A stretch of DNA of 64,000 nt from Perilla frutescens (lineage: Eukaryota > Streptophyta > Magnoliopsida > Lamiales > Lamiaceae): positions 766,501-830,500 of the forward strand of contig BRKX01000002.1 of NCBI GenBank assembly GCA_026008535.1, given 5' to 3'. The position numbers and the translations under genes were made by a program. The notes below the pieces were generated by a model that had not been told where the DNA came from, did no database searches, and worked only from the letters and a program-made list of their open reading frames with translations. This document shows, one piece after another, positions 12,456 through 24,554 of this stretch. Within the stretch, counting starts at the first letter, position 1. Each line of letters starts with the position of its first letter.

Positions 12456-13332
12456 TTTAGAGAGAGAAAGAAGAGAGGGAAACAATGGCTCAATAGTCAA
12501 TATTCAATGCTAAATTCTATTTACATGCAATCTTTTTTGCTATTTCTAGCTAATAAAAACATCTTGGTATTCGTCTGTCACAACTCATAATAGGTAATCA
12601 AGTATCACAATAGATTTTTCGGCTAGTCGAAACTTTTATTGTTGGATAGAGTAAAAATTGTGATATAAATGACCAAAATTAATGGGTTCGAAGACACGTG
12701 TCAGCTAGATAATGGGGTGATTTTACGAAGAGTCAATGGGCATTTTTTTTTTCATTTAGAGAGAGAAAGAAGAGAGGGAAATAAGGGCTTAAGGTCAGCG
12801 GTAAATTCTATCTATATGCAATCCTTTTTTGCTATTTCTAGTTGATAAAAACATTGCGGTATCCATCACAATAGGTAGTCAAGTGTCACAGTGAACAATT
12901 GAAGTGTCATAATAGATTTTTCAGCAGATCGAAACTTTTGTTATTGAATAAAGTAAAAATTATGGTATAAATGACCAAAATTAGTGGACTCGGAAACACG
13001 TATCAGTTGGATAATGGAGTAATTTTACCAAAAGTCAATGGGTAATTTTTTTTTTCGTTTAGAGAGGGAAACAAGGCCTCAGGAGTCAATGGTAAATTCT
13101 ATCTATATGCAATCTTTTTTTGCTATTTCCAGCCGATAAAAACATTGCGACATCCGTCTGTCACAATAGGTAGTCAAGTGTCACAATAAATTTTTCGACC
13201 AGCCAATACTTTTGTTATTGGACAAAGATAAAAAAAATGGTATAAATGACTAAAATTAATGGGTTCGGAAACACGTGTCAACTGAATAATGGAGTGATTT
13301 TACCAAGAGTCAATGGGCAATTTTTTTTTCTT
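12456..13332. repeat. Tandem triplication, about 300-bp unit
   Basis: Three consecutive copies, each starting with GAGAGAGAAAGAAGAG or a shortened form at about 12460, 12758 and 13060. Each contains CTATTTCTAG-like text, ACGTGTCA or ACGTATCA, and ends with AGAGTCAATGGGC and a T tract. The copies carry many substitutions and small indels, so the duplication is not recent. No coding capacity. Each copy contains an ACGTG-type core. Confidence 0.85.
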
Positions 13333-13777
13333 GGAGGAAACTTGGGAAAAAAAAAGAAACTATTACCAAAAGGGTCCAAAGGTGACCAAACAAAAACAAC
13401 AATTTAATTAGCCCATTGGACTAGAATTTTTTGGTTCCAATATATTAAAAAAAGAGCTTACTTAATTGGATAAGATATGAAATTCCCATCTTTTGAAATT
13501 AGTTATGGGACACACATATCTAGCTATAATTAATGGAAGAGGATATAAATCCACTTGTTGTATGTCAATTTTCAATTTAGGTTTTCCTGCAAATGAATTA
13601 AATACTTAATTAACATGTTAATTATATTATATATACTACAAAACAATAAACATAAATTTTGAAACTCCCTCTTGTTTTAAGATTCAAAGATTGTAAATAA
13701 TTTCAAGCCGTCATATATAGGGTATAGATATAGATGGATTCGTTGACCTTCAAATAAAATTGGCTACCAAAAAATAT

Positions 13778-13808
<31 letters not shown>

Positions 13809-14389
13809 GTGAATATATAATTGTTAGTTAGGTCTAAGATTTTATTTCTGTTTAATTTTGACCCATTGAAATATGTTTGATAATGGGTTGCATATATGTA
13901 GAATAAATATATATGTATTGTGTTGTGTTTGACTCTTCCTCATTTGAATTTTTTGAACTCAACATGCATCTCGATTTTTAATTTATTCAACTTATAATAA
14001 TTAATGTTTATGTAATTAATTCTTTGATTTGATGTAGATGATTATAGAGTCGTGATTCCCCGTTGAGAGATTCTTGATTAGTTAAACTTCCATTAGCTCA
14101 AACTTTCAAACACTTAATTAAGAGATCCATAATATTGGCATTTGAACATGTAATAATTAATGATTAATACTTCATCAAATTGAAATTAGATTTTGTTGTG
14201 GATTTATTTTAGTCAATTTAAAGAAAGCCCGTGTTCTAGAATCAATGGTTAACTGGTTTGCGATATCCGGGATTTTTAGGGTTTTTTGTGTTTTTCCGTA
14301 CTTTTTTCGGTTTCTATTAATACAATTTGTTTGAGAACCAATGGTTAACTACTCTTTAATATGCTTTTAATTGCGTTCATCTAGTTACA
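13333..14389. other. AT-rich intergenic DNA, nothing recognised
   Basis: No gene, RNA or clear repeat is seen apart from a TA microsatellite near 13777-13808 and general AT richness. Confidence 0.5.
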
Positions 14390-14664
14390 TACTCTCCTCC
14401 ATCAGTCCGTCTCATTCATATAAGTTGATCGAATTTTTTACTGGTATTCAGAAAATTATTGGAAAAGACAACTGAACAAGTAAATTTCCTAATATGCGCT
14501 CATATTTATTTATTTGACAATGAATTAATGTTTAATGTAACCATATTAAATGATGATATATATATTAGTACATTCGATAAATATTTATAGAAACTAGTTT
14601 ATATATTGGTACATTCAAAAAAGAAAACGAGCATTTATGATATATGAATGGGACAAAGGGAGTA
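14390..14664. mobile_element. Stowaway-type MITE
   Basis: Starts TACTCTCCTCCATCAGTCC and ends GGGACAAAGGGAGTA, imperfect inverted ends flanked by TA at both sides, the usual Stowaway target duplication. About 270 bases, no coding capacity. Its interior (AATTAATGTTTAATGT, TTTATTTGACAATG) is shared with the elements at 21019-21272 and 47930-48188, so these three form one subfamily. Confidence 0.8.
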
Positions 14665-14703
14665 CGCTGTGTACTGCATCACAATGCTTATTAATTAATT
14701 ATA

Positions 14704-14964
14704 TACTCCCTTCGTTTCAAATTAATTGACGTTTTAGAATTTTTAACAGTATTAAGATGTAATTATTTTGGCAAATATATACACCCCCATGTCTATCGAT
14801 CTCGAACTCATATCAAATTATATTTTCCTAAAAAATTATAGATTTCCTATTTAGATGAGATTAAAATTTACCGAGGGATTATGTGAAAATATGGTAATTA
14901 AATGATAAATATTTTGAAACAACAAAAAATTATATAAAATAATTAATTTGAAATGGATGGAGTA
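14704..14964. mobile_element. Stowaway-type MITE
   Basis: Starts TACTCCCTTCGTTTCAAATT and ends AATTTGAAATGGATGGAGTA: good terminal inverted repeats flanked by TA. About 260 bases, non-coding, only 40 bases after the previous MITE. Confidence 0.8.
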
Positions 14965-15616
14965 CGTCCAATGTATACAATCTCACAAATAATTAGTCTA
15001 TTAATTAGGTATGAGAGAAAAAACAAAGTAAGATTACCATAATGTGTTTTGTGCAATTGAATTCACTAATATTTTATTTTCTTTTTATGAAGGCAAAATG
15101 GACTTATATGATATGAGTTATATCTTATTAAGTTCTAAGAATAGATATTTATATAAAATAAAAAAAAAATGTCATTTTTCAATATTTTGGAGGTAGAATA
15201 TAGATATCTTGTGAGTGGAGTGGAGAAGAGAGAATTTATTTATTTAATTTATTTAAGTTGAAAAACTTCAATTGTTGACAAATAAACACATGTATGGTCA
15301 ACTACGTATTGGTGTCTTTGACTTTATAGACTTGCTTAGGTTTTGAAACCTAAGGTCACTCACAACATAACAAAAATATATAATATATTATATATATATA
15401 ATGTCCTAACCCCCAAAGTATTAATAAAATAATTTAGATCAATGGATAGTGTTTGTCTTTAATCATTAAAATAAAATAAATAACAAAAAAAAAAAAAATC
15501 AACCACAAATGAAGAGGCAGATAAAACCCTTTGACGTGCCCAATAAATGTGTATTGGTCTATAATATTGTATTCTATTATGGAGACGAACATAAAAATGA
15601 CCCAATCATTTTATCA
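14965..15616. other. AT-rich intergenic DNA, nothing recognised
   Basis: Only AT-rich sequence with a TA-rich microsatellite near 15375-15402 and an A tract near 15485. No gene or repeat boundary can be supported. Confidence 0.5.
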
Positions 15617-15985
15617 GATGGGATCCTCTATTTTAAATTTAGTGTTTTAATCCGTATTTCATGATCAAATTTGTAAATTTTTTTTTTTCATTTTTTTCAT
15701 CATTTTTAATTTAATTTTATGTTTTTTTTAGGATTCATCCCACTCAATAAAGTTTTATAATTATTTTTTAATATTTAATTTTCAAAGAAGCGATTATTGT
15801 GATTGATTATTGTAGAAATATGATATATAATTTTTAAAATTTTAATATTTTATTGATAAATGTGACTAGGTTGATTATGTTATAATTAATTCTAAATTTT
15901 TTAATATATATTATTAAACTTGTAAATTCGATCGTGGAATACGGATTGGAACATTAAATTTGGAATAGAGGATCGCATCCCATCA
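15617..15985. mobile_element. Foldback MITE, GATGGGATCCTCTATT family
   Basis: The left end reads GATGGGATCCTCTATTTTAA and the right end is its inverted form (TTGGAATAGAGGATCGCATC). Inner arms match too (AATCCGTATTTC against GAATACGGATT). Same family as 11282-11456, here longer and more complete. Confidence 0.75.
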
Positions 15986-16062
15986 TTTTATGATTTTCGT
16001 AATATATTGGAATACGAAATGAGACATGAACGCACTGCACAAACGGATTATATGTATATACA

Positions 16063-16334
16063 TACCCCCTTCATTCTATTTATAGTCTCTATTACTTTTT
16101 TGAAGTGTCTCAATTATATAGTCTCGTAATCATAAATAGTATTAATTTTCATAGTAACATACAAATATACTCTTATTAGGTCTTGAAAATTAAAAATCAA
16201 ACACTTCAATTTTTTTAAGTCATAAATTTTAAATAAGGTTAGTATTGGAAGTTAAACTTTAATATCATGTTTTCATAAATATTTTTAATCTACATGTGAT
16301 GATAAAGTATACTATATAATTGGGATGGAGAGTA
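16063..16334. mobile_element. Stowaway-type MITE
   Basis: Starts TACCCCCTTCATTCTATTTA and ends TAATTGGGATGGAGAGTA, with TA at both edges. The interior resembles the element at 25689-25914 (CATAGTAACATACAAATATACTC against AGTAAAATACAAATACACTC; right ends CTACATGTGATGATAAAG against CTACGTGCGACTAAAAAA), so the two belong to one subfamily. Confidence 0.8.
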
Positions 16335-16371
16335 TATAAGACTTCAAGTTATAACAGAGACATAATGTACA

Positions 16372-16902
16372 TAGGACTGTAAACAAACCGAATCGAGCCG
16401 AATACCCTGATGTTGAGCTCAGCTCGAGCTCGATTCGATTTTTTTTTCCTCTTGTTCAAGTTCTGGTCGACAAATATTTATCATGCTCGAGCCGACTAGT
16501 GAAATTGTCGAAAATTTACTAATCAGGTACGCGCTCAAATACTCAACAAAAAACTCGTTTAATTTACATATTCGAGCCCGAACTCGAAAAAAAAACATAT
16601 TTAATCTACCCATTTGAAATATTTAAAATATTCATGAACATATTCGATTAAGCTCGAATTCGAATATGTTCGCGAGCTGATCGAGCTCGGTTAGTTTACA
16701 AAATGAGCGATCATTTTTCGAATCGAGCTCCGAATATATAGATCACGAGCGAGTTCTGTTCGTTTAAACTCGAATTCGAACACGTTCGCGAGCTTATCAA
16801 GCTCGGTTAGTTTACAAAATGATGAGCGATCTTTTTTCAAACCAAGCTCCGAATATAATGCTCGTGAGCGATTTTCTGTACTTCTGTTCGTTTAGAGCCC
16901 TA
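16372..16902. mobile_element. hAT-like non-autonomous element, GAGCTCG class
   Basis: Runs from TAGGACTGTAAACAAACCGA to GTTCGTTTAGAGCCCTA. The interior is dominated by GAGCTCG and TTCGAA motifs, with a repeated internal piece (AGCTCGAATTCGAA and GTTCGCGAGCT occur twice). The ends fit hAT-type termini (TAGGG-like left, CCCTA right). The flanking 8-mers (AATGTACA, AATAAATA) match only partly, so the target duplication is uncertain. It is homologous to the insertion in MYB intron 2. Confidence 0.65.
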
Positions 16903-17309
16903 AATAAATAAACGTACGTAATTAAAGTACTATGTTAATTATATTTTAAGAGAGCAAATTAATTCAATAAAATGGAATTATGAGTCAGCATAGATTTTAG
17001 TGGTGTGGCTTTTGGCAACCGGTTGTCTGAAAATTGAAGAAAGTCGCGCTTTGATTTGCCGCGTTCATACGTGACATGTTTTCAACATGTTCCACAATTA
17101 ATTAATTAATCTCTAATTAACATTAATTTTATTTGCTAATATAATATAATTATCACCTCTTATCATTGCTACATTACTTTAAATCGACATAAAAACATAT
17201 ATATATGGAACAATGTTCACCAATTAGCAACACCTTTATTACTTTAATTACCTTTGCGACAATTTTTTTTTCTTTTGCTTTAACCATTGGTAAATAAAAG
17301 AGTTGAAAT
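16903..17309. other. AT-rich intergenic DNA, nothing recognised
   Basis: No gene or repeat boundary seen. A slightly GC-richer patch at 17005-17090 contains CCGCG and ACGTG-like words but no open frame. Confidence 0.45.
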
Positions 17310-17785
17310 TTCTTGTTGCGTATTCTTGTGTTTTATCATCATTTTAATAATATTTGTTATAAAATAAAATTAAATATAACATAAATAATTACAGTCAATG
17401 TTTATCAATAAAAAAAATTGAATTAAAAAAATTATAAAACATAATTTTAAAAAAAACAACCATAATAATGAATTATTAATTGAAAACTGAAAATTAAATA
17501 TTAAAAAAAATATAAACCTTAAATGGGTAGGATTAACCATGAAAATAATCATAGTTACGTATTTTCGTGTTTTATCATCATTTTAATAATATTTGTTATA
17601 AAATAAAAATAAATAATTATAGTCAACGTTTTTTAATAAAAAATGAATTAAAAAATTATAAAACATATTTTTTTTAAAAAATCAACCATAATAATGAATT
17701 ATTAATTGAAAATTGAAAATCAAGTATTGAAAAATAATTATAAACCCTAAATGGGTGGGATGAACCATGAAAATAATCATAAAAT
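17310..17785. repeat. Tandem duplication, about 235-bp unit
   Basis: Copy 1 (17310-17550) and copy 2 (17553-17781) both run from TTGCGTATT/TTACGTATTTTCGTGTTTTATC to GAACCATGAAAATAATCAT or a close form. Diverged copies of the same sequence are at about 37385-37690 and, split by a MITE, at 49340-49910. This is a dispersed AT-rich repeat family of unknown class. Confidence 0.75.
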
Positions 17786-18125
17786 TAAATAAAATCATAA
17801 AAAAATAAAATTATAGAAAAACAAATACAAGAAAAACTCATAATTTAAAAGTTTAATACGGAGTGTAACGTGAAATTCCATGTGTAAATTAAGCCACGCG
17901 GAATCGTCTGTTACACATTTGGTGTTGCATTCTCTATAATAATATTCTAGTTTCATATTAAATCCTCGAATTAATATTGGTGCCTCAAGCTGAGCAATTC
18001 CTTGCGTAATAACGCACAATCTGACAAACATATGACTTTTAAATATTCCTTATTATTTTCAATTCCTACTTATAATTACTATACACCAAATTAATAGTGA
18101 CACATTTTTATTATTTCTTAGTTAA
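17786..18125. other. AT-rich intergenic DNA
   Basis: Short open frames on the minus strand (for example 17795-18031) have no family resemblance and lie in AT-rich DNA; they are not considered genes. Nothing else is recognised. Confidence 0.4.
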
Positions 18126-18126
18126 A

Positions 18127-18271
18127 TGGGGATTAATGTCATTTTCTACTAAATTCTTCAACACTAATTAAACAGTATAGTCTAGGCTAGAGAGAGAGAG
18201 AGAGAGAGATTAATGCCATTTACTACTAAATTCTTCAACGCTAATTAAACAGTATAGTCTAGACTATGGGG
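18127..18271. repeat. Tandem duplication (about 80 bp) around a GA microsatellite
   Basis: The phrase ATTAATGYCATTTWCTACT followed by AAATTCTTCAACRCTAATT occurs twice, at about 18131-18190 and 18210-18264. A run of GA units at 18189-18209 lies between the copies. The second copy runs straight into the hAT-like element. Confidence 0.8.
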
Positions 18272-18770
18272 TAGGGATGAGTATTCGGTTTTTCGGTTCG
18301 GCTTTGTCCCGAAAATGTTAAAGCTAAAGAAAATTGAATTTTTTGAAAATAGAACCGAATCGAATTTCCGATTGGAACTGAACCGGATCAAAATATTTCG
18401 GTTCGGTTCAAAATTGAACCGAATTTTATTCTGAATTTTCTTAATTTTTTTGTTTTTTGCTTTAAATCCTCCCATTCGATATAATTAAATACGTACAAGT
18501 ATGAACTAGCTAATAATCAATAGGGCTTGACTTGGTGGAGTGTATTGTTTTTAGAAATTTATATTTAATTTTATTACATATATATATATATATATATTTG
18601 ATTTTTCAGTCCAAATCAGATATTTACCATTCGAAGCGAATCGAAACCAAAAATCAAATTTTTGCTAGAAAAAATTTCCCGAACTTGACGCATTTTGAAA
18701 AGAACCGAACCTTAAAAATAGAACTAATTCAGTTCGATTTTCAGATTTCGGGACTTTTTATTCACCCCTA
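18272..18770. mobile_element. hAT-like non-autonomous element, CGGTTCGG class
   Basis: Starts TAGGGATGAGTATTCGG and ends TTATTCACCCCTA, imperfect inverted ends typical of hAT elements. Flanking 8-mers CTATGGGG and CTATGGAG match at 7 of 8 positions, a plausible target duplication. The interior has CGGTTCGG motifs at the left and the reverse motif at the right. Its right end is duplicated just downstream. Confidence 0.8.
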
Positions 18771-18890
18771 CTATGGAGAGAGAGAGAGAGAGTAAATTAA
18801 TTTCCCGAACTAGACGCATTTTGAAAAGAACCGGACATAGAATTAATTCGGTTCAATTTTCGGATTTCGGGACTTTTTACTCATCCCTAC

Positions 18891-18922
<32 letters not shown>
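18771..18922. repeat. GA microsatellites and duplicated right end of the hAT-like element
   Basis: GA runs at 18776-18792 and 18894-18922 bracket a second copy of the element's last roughly 90 bases (TTTCCCGAACTAGACGCATT to CTCATCCCTACTGGAGAG). The copy includes the flanking GA tract, which points to slippage or unequal exchange in the microsatellite. Confidence 0.8.
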
Positions 18923-18925
<3 letters not shown>

Positions 18926-19090
18926 AATTAATTAATTTTGGCATGATTAAGAAGACGTATAGATTGTTGGAACGAAGATCGATTGTTGACTACAAATCTC
19001 AATCTAACATTGAATCTGGCAGCCCTCTCTCAAATCTATCTTCTATCAACATCTAACTATACATACATATATATATATATGTATGTATGT

Positions 19091-19123
<33 letters not shown>

Positions 19124-19466
19124 GCTTTTCGTTTAATCATTACTGTAGTTAAATTTCCATTACCTCGATCAATCGTGTCATTAAATATTTCTAAAAAGAT
19201 ACTACAAAATCCAAAACCAGCCAGGTGTTGTATATATATAGACTTCATAAATATATGCATCACGTTTCTATTAGTAGTAAATTCTAGGGTCAAATTTTAT
19301 TTATTTTTTGTCCGCGAGGAATTTGGTTGATCAATAAAATTTGGATTTTCTTTCGAAAAAATAATATCGGTTATGTAAAAGTAATTAGTACATGCAACAT
19401 GCTTGATTATAGCAAACTCGAACTCATAACCTCCGGTCATATTCATGTGAGTTCACCAACTCCATT
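18923..19466. other. Intergenic with TA/GT microsatellite; no gene seen
   Basis: TA and GT simple repeats at 19064-19122. Short open frames here read through the microsatellite and are not genes. Confidence 0.5.
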
Positions 19467-20039
19467 TAGAGATGTTAATCGGGTCAGCATGTTCGGTTTT
19501 AGGCCATTCTTATGTATAGGGTTATCGGACTATTCGATTCAAGCCAATTCAGACTAGATTTTATTCGGGTTTGAAAATTCTTGACCCTAATCCTAACAGT
19601 TCGATTTTCGGGCTAGTTTATCGGGCCAATAAATTTTATTATGAATTTTAATTAATATGTATAAATCTATCAATTTATGCCGTTCAAACTTATAATTTTA
19701 ATAAATCAAGACTAAATATAACATAATTTACCCACTAATTGATTGAATTTAAATAATCAATGTTTGAGCAATTATATTTTTATTGCTTAAATTAAATTAC
19801 ATCAAGCATGAAATTTTCAATATTTAGCCAAAATATAAAAATAAACAATAAAAATTAAGTCTATTTGAATCAACCCACTAAATTTCAGGATAACCGTACC
19901 CTATCAGACCGTTGGCTTATTTGGTTCGGCCCACTTCGAACTTAATTCTTTTTGCGTTAAAATTTTCTAACCCTAACCCAACCCTCTATTTTTCTTCGAA
20001 TCAATCCATCAATTTCGGACCGATTTAACATACCTAAAT
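19467..20039. mobile_element. hAT-like non-autonomous element (TAGAGATGTTAATCGG)
   Basis: Left end TAGAGATGTTAATCGG; right end, read on the other strand, TAGGTATGTTAAATCGG. The interior holds CGGGTC/CGGGCC and TTCGGCCC-type motifs at both ends and AT-rich sequence between. Flanks share CTCCAT (ACTCCATT against TCTCCATC), a possible decayed 8-bp target duplication. Non-coding. Confidence 0.6.
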
Positions 20040-20453
20040 TCTCCATCATTAGTTACGTGAGAGTGTTCGGCATCATTATTATGCCATAAAATTAAGTTGA
20101 AAGACACCATGAATGCAACTACATATGTGGGTTTAATTAATCTATATAGATCGCGTACGGTACCTATACGGTATATATATGGGTCATTTTTTTTAGTCAA
20201 AAAAAAAAGAATGATAGGTCCCGAACTTGAGACGTCTCTCTTTAATATATGGGTATTCACCGTTTGAGTGTCCTCGATAGAATACGTAACGGATTTTTAA
20301 TTTGTAATTAATTATCATGAAATTGAGGGGTCATTGTTTGATCATTTTTGACGAAGATTAATTATGATAGATGATAACAACATTGCTACTATCTATATAG
20401 TCATCAAGATAAAAAGATATACATACAAATCGAAATGCATGAATGATCGAGAA

Positions 20454-20489
<36 letters not shown>

Positions 20490-21018
20490 GTATGAATATT
20501 GGATGAGTGGCAAAATGGTCCCCTCCTATTGTAATAGCAATTAATTTACAAATGTCACATAAATAGGCATGGGCTAATTCATATATGTCGACTCGAGATG
20601 AATTCACCTATTTATTTGATGTGCTAAAAAAGAGTATAATTAATTTCATGATTAAAACGTAAGTATATAGTAATTTATTAGATTTTGTTGTCTCACTGTA
20701 GAGATCTTCCTTGATAACGTAAAACTTATTATTGACCTTAATTATTATATTATATGATATATATATACATATATATTATATTATATATATGTATATATGT
20801 GCATGTGCTTCATTTAGATTGGCCAATTAATTAGAAGAATATAACACTAACCAATTAATTATATATGTGAGGTAGGTTTAAATTAATTGTTTGGAAAGAG
20901 ATGAAAGAGACAAGTGGAAAGATAAATAAATTAAAACATGGGCAGGTCTTGTGCACATCAGATGGTGAACGCGTGTTGATTCGGTTAATACGTTGACCAA
21001 AAATCATGTCAAAATCAG
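20040..21018. other. AT-rich intergenic DNA with microsatellites
   Basis: CA/TA repeats at 20456-20489 and a TA-rich tract at 20745-20800. No gene, RNA or element boundary is supported. Confidence 0.5.
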
Positions 21019-21272
21019 TACTCTCTCCGTCTCATTTTAATAGGCTGATTGAGAGTTTTCACAGGGATTAAGAAAAGGATTGGGAAAGACAATTAATCAA
21101 GAAACTTCCTAATATGCCCTTATTTATTTTTTGACATTGAATTAATGTATAATGTGAACATATTGAATAGGGATATATATTAGTAAATTAGCTAAATATA
21201 TTTAGACACATGCCTATTTATCGGGGCATACTAAAAAGGAAAAAAGTCTATCAAAATGGGACGAAGAGAGTA
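21019..21272. mobile_element. Stowaway-type MITE
   Basis: Starts TACTCTCTCCGTCTCATTTT and ends AAAATGGGACGAAGAGAGTA, excellent inverted ends with TA target duplications. About 250 bases, non-coding. Confidence 0.9.
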
Positions 21273-21828
21273 TTATTTATAACATAAAAAAGTATCACTC
21301 AAAAGCCCAAAAGTATCACTTGTATCATTAAAAGGTACTGACCAAAAAAAAAGAAAAAAAAACTATCAAAATCAATATCAATCGTAACACTAAAAAGTAT
21401 CATTTGCATTTATAAAAAATATCACCCATTTTGATGTTTTTTTTAGTCAATGCACCGACGACCGTCTGATGTACATCTTATGTATAGAAGAATTTGCGTT
21501 AAAATATATATACATATATATGGGATTTAATTTTCATTGTTAATTCGGGTACGTAACACATTGGTGCATGCATGAGGTAGGATTAATTTCACAAATAATT
21601 AGCATCTTTATTTGTTTTTTCTATAATTATCAACAACTAGCCGCCACTCATTATTGAAATTAATTCTGAGTAAATCCACCTAATTAAAAAAATATTAATA
21701 ATAAAATCTGATCCAATATTATAATTATTACTTAATTTCCTTAAAAACGTAAGTGAGAAAGGGACATACATCACTTTATAAGCTCCAAAACTCCAAATTA
21801 AAGGCCAGCCGATGTCCGAACACGTGGC

Positions 21829-21830
<2 letters not shown>
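21273..21830. other. AT-rich intergenic DNA
   Basis: AT-rich sequence with repeated AAAAGTATCAC-type words at 21289-21430, likely part of a foldback-type repeat related to 23080-23290. No gene is supported. Confidence 0.4.
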
Positions 21831-21864
<34 letters not shown>

Positions 21865-22557
21865 AGAAATGATCAAATGAGAACTCTTTCCCAAGGTGGG
21901 AACTAGGAACCAATTCTAACTCTTGTTTGACTCAATCTGGACGGTCCAGATTAAATCAGATTTAAGTGGATGGGCGGTGGTATTCCTGTAATTTTCGGCA
22001 ACTTTGTGGATGGAGGGGTAATATAGTAATTTAATAATTCAATAATTCTTCCCTTTTGTTCTCAGGCTAAAATGAGAATCGCATGAGGCTAAAATGAGAA
22101 TCGCATGAGGTTAAAATGATCGAGGTAGGAGGCTAAAATTGATGTGATATTTTCCACTATGGTTCACCGTTCCTAATTAGGGTTTATTACGTTCCGATTA
22201 GGGCTCTGATCCCAACTAGTAATTATGAGATTCTCATTAGGGTTCACTGTCCCAAATAGGGTGTATTGCATTTCATTCCAATGAAATCATCGTTCCATTT
22301 TTGTTATCAACACATGCTAAAATGAGAAATGCATGAGGCTAAAATGAGCGAAGTCGGAGGCTAACATTGAATCTGGGCAATTTCTGAGTTTAGTTCCGAT
22401 TTTGCCCTTAATGAGACGCGCGAATTGAAGACTTTCGTTTTAATTACACAATTGCCACCGAAAAATCTGGATTGATCTGGACCGTCCAGATTATGGAATG
22501 GAGGGATGTGATTGGTTCCTAATTCCCACCTGGTGACTGGTTCTCACCAGATCCCAT

Positions 22558-22613
<56 letters not shown>
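21831..22613. mobile_element. Inverted-repeat element (21863-22560) inserted in a TA microsatellite
   Basis: TA runs at 21831-21862 and 22561-22612 flank a 698-base element. Its ends form inverted repeats of about 90 bases that include TGAGAAC, AGGTGGGAA, TAGGAACCAAT and AATCTGGACGGTCCAGAT. The interior has a short tandem repeat of GGCTAAAATGAGAATCGCAT (22067-22125). There is no coding capacity. The long arms suggest a non-autonomous DNA transposon; the superfamily cannot be decided because any target duplication is hidden in the TA runs. Confidence 0.75.
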
Positions 22614-22683
22614 CAAATCAAACAAAATTAATTAAAAAACAAAAAATGAAATTTTATTGAACTCAACACGTTAATGTATATGG

Positions 22684-23048
22684 GGTAAATTATGATTAAA
22701 TACATAAACTTCAACACCATTTGTAATTTAGATATTAATTTTGAAATGTTGCAATCAAAACATAATCATTTATTTTTTTTGCAAAATGAACAACCCCAAA
22801 TTTTCCATTGAATAAAAAATTGATATATCATAGGAAACACCACAAAATTGTATAGATATATAATATGTTCATAATTTGAATTTCATTAATACAGTAAATA
22901 TCGGTATGGAATATTGTATTTGATTTTTCTATAGTTGCAAATTGTGCCTATTTTGCAAAAAAAAAGTATTTTATTTCCAACATTTCAAAATTTATGTCTA
23001 AATTATAAATTGCATCAAAGTTCATGTATTTAATCATAATTAACCCTA
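22684..23048. mobile_element. Foldback element (GATTAAATACATAAACTT)
   Basis: The left arm contains GATTAAATACATAAACTTCA and AATTTTGAAATGTTGCAA. The right arm carries both in inverted order (CAACATTTCAAAATTTAT, then AAGTTCATGTATTTAATC). About 365 bases, non-coding. Confidence 0.75.
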
Positions 23049-23380
23049 ATGTATATGGGCAAAGATATACGACACACACCCGTTGTATGTAAGTCTAATG
23101 TCAGACATATACTTTTTAGCATTAAAAGTGACGTTTTTAGTATTAGAAGTTATATATACTTTCTTCAATCCAAAAAATTAGCAGAATTAATTTTTCAGTA
23201 TAATAAAAGTGGTGCTTTTTATTGTTGAAACCGATACTTTTCAGTATTACAAGTGATATAATTTTTCCTGTCCAGTCCGATATAAGACATATATACAGCC
23301 GTTGTATGTAAGATCAACCCATTTATATGTATCCCAAAGCTGCAAAACAAAATGAAATCAATCACTATAATATAAAAAAA
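23049..23380. other. Intergenic, inverted fragments
   Basis: Contains GACACACACCCGTTGTATGT near the left and GACATATATACAGCCGTTGT at the right, with ACTTTTTAGCATTAAAAGTG-type words between. Probably a decayed element; no gene. Confidence 0.35.
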
Positions 23381-23727
23381 TAGAATTGTTGATTCAGGAC
23401 CCGAAAAATGGGTAAACTATCAATTCAGGACCTGAAAGATAAAAACTCTCAATCCAGGATCTCAAAATCACGAATTTTGATTTCTTTTTATTTTTTAATT
23501 AATTAAAAATTCTTTATTAGATTTAATAGATAATTAATGAAGGAATTTTCATTGAAAATTCATATAAAATTAATTAAAAAATAAAAAAAAATCAAAATTT
23601 GTGATTTTTGAGGTCCTGGATTGAGAATTTTTATTTTTCGAGTTCTGGATTGAGAGTTTTTCATTTTTCGGGTCCTGAATCGATAGATTACCCACCTTTG
23701 AGATCCTGAATGGATAATTCTCCTATA
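23381..23727. mobile_element. Foldback element, family C (TCAGGACCTGAAAGATG)
   Basis: Each arm carries three or four direct copies of a 30-35 base phrase built on TTCAGGACCTGAAAGAT. The right arm is the inverse complement of the left, and the centre is AT-rich with TTTAATAGATAATTAATGAA. Other copies: 24555-24832, 30488-30858, 37888-38257 and a decayed one near 50465-50700. Non-coding. Confidence 0.85.
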
Positions 23728-24108
23728 AAAAAAAAACTGAAAAGGGGAATTAAGAGATGTTTAGGCAACTATACAAATTCATTAATTAATTAGCATAAGC
23801 AAAAGGCAAGAGGGGAACATCATCAAAGCTTAATCAGCAAAGTTAATTGTACTTATTATTAATTATTAGGAAGCGTGCGCCCAAAGAGTTGAGACAATAA
23901 TGATGTTGCATTTCATCTTTTGCCCTTCGCTTTTTGGCCCCTTATCTTTCATATATACTAAAAAAAACAACATTATTATAATTAATTATTACACTATTAT
24001 ACCACATCAATATATATATATATAGCTTAATTATTCATAAATTAGAACTCACATGCACGTGACCACCATATATATAATTCTCATAAAAAGAAGAGCCAAA
24101 TTAATTAC

Positions 24109-24508
24109 AGGGGCATTATGAAATTTTAGCCCGATCTTTCGAGTGATTTATAAAAATGTCATAACCTTTTATAAATAACAATTTAATACATGACCTTCTG
24201 AATATACAATAAATATAGCCTAAAATTAATTTCCGGACTTTTAGTTGCTGACGTGCAGCGAGAATAGTCGGTGTGGAATGAAATATAATTTTATTTTTAT
24301 TTTACTTGATCAATTGATGTGATACAAGTATTTTCCATGCCATTAAAAAATTCGGGCCTAAAGATACACCTCAGTAATTAAAAATGCCTTTAAAGCTAGA
24401 TTTTGTTATAGATTAAAAAGGTCGGGTATTAAATTGTTATTTATAAAAAGTCATGATATTTTTGTGAATTACTTGAAAGGTCAGGCTAAAATCTGATAAT
24501 ACCCCTTA
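24109..24508. mobile_element. Foldback element (GGGGCATTATGAAATTTTAG)
   Basis: Left arm GGGGCATTATGAAATTTTAG then CGATCTTTCGAGTGATTTAT. The right arm has GTGAATTACTTGAAAGGTC and ends AAAATCTGATAATACCCC, the inverse of the left. About 400 bases, non-coding. Confidence 0.8.
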
Positions 24509-24554
24509 ATTATATATCATATCTAAAATTCCAAATTCAGATAAATAAATTAAG

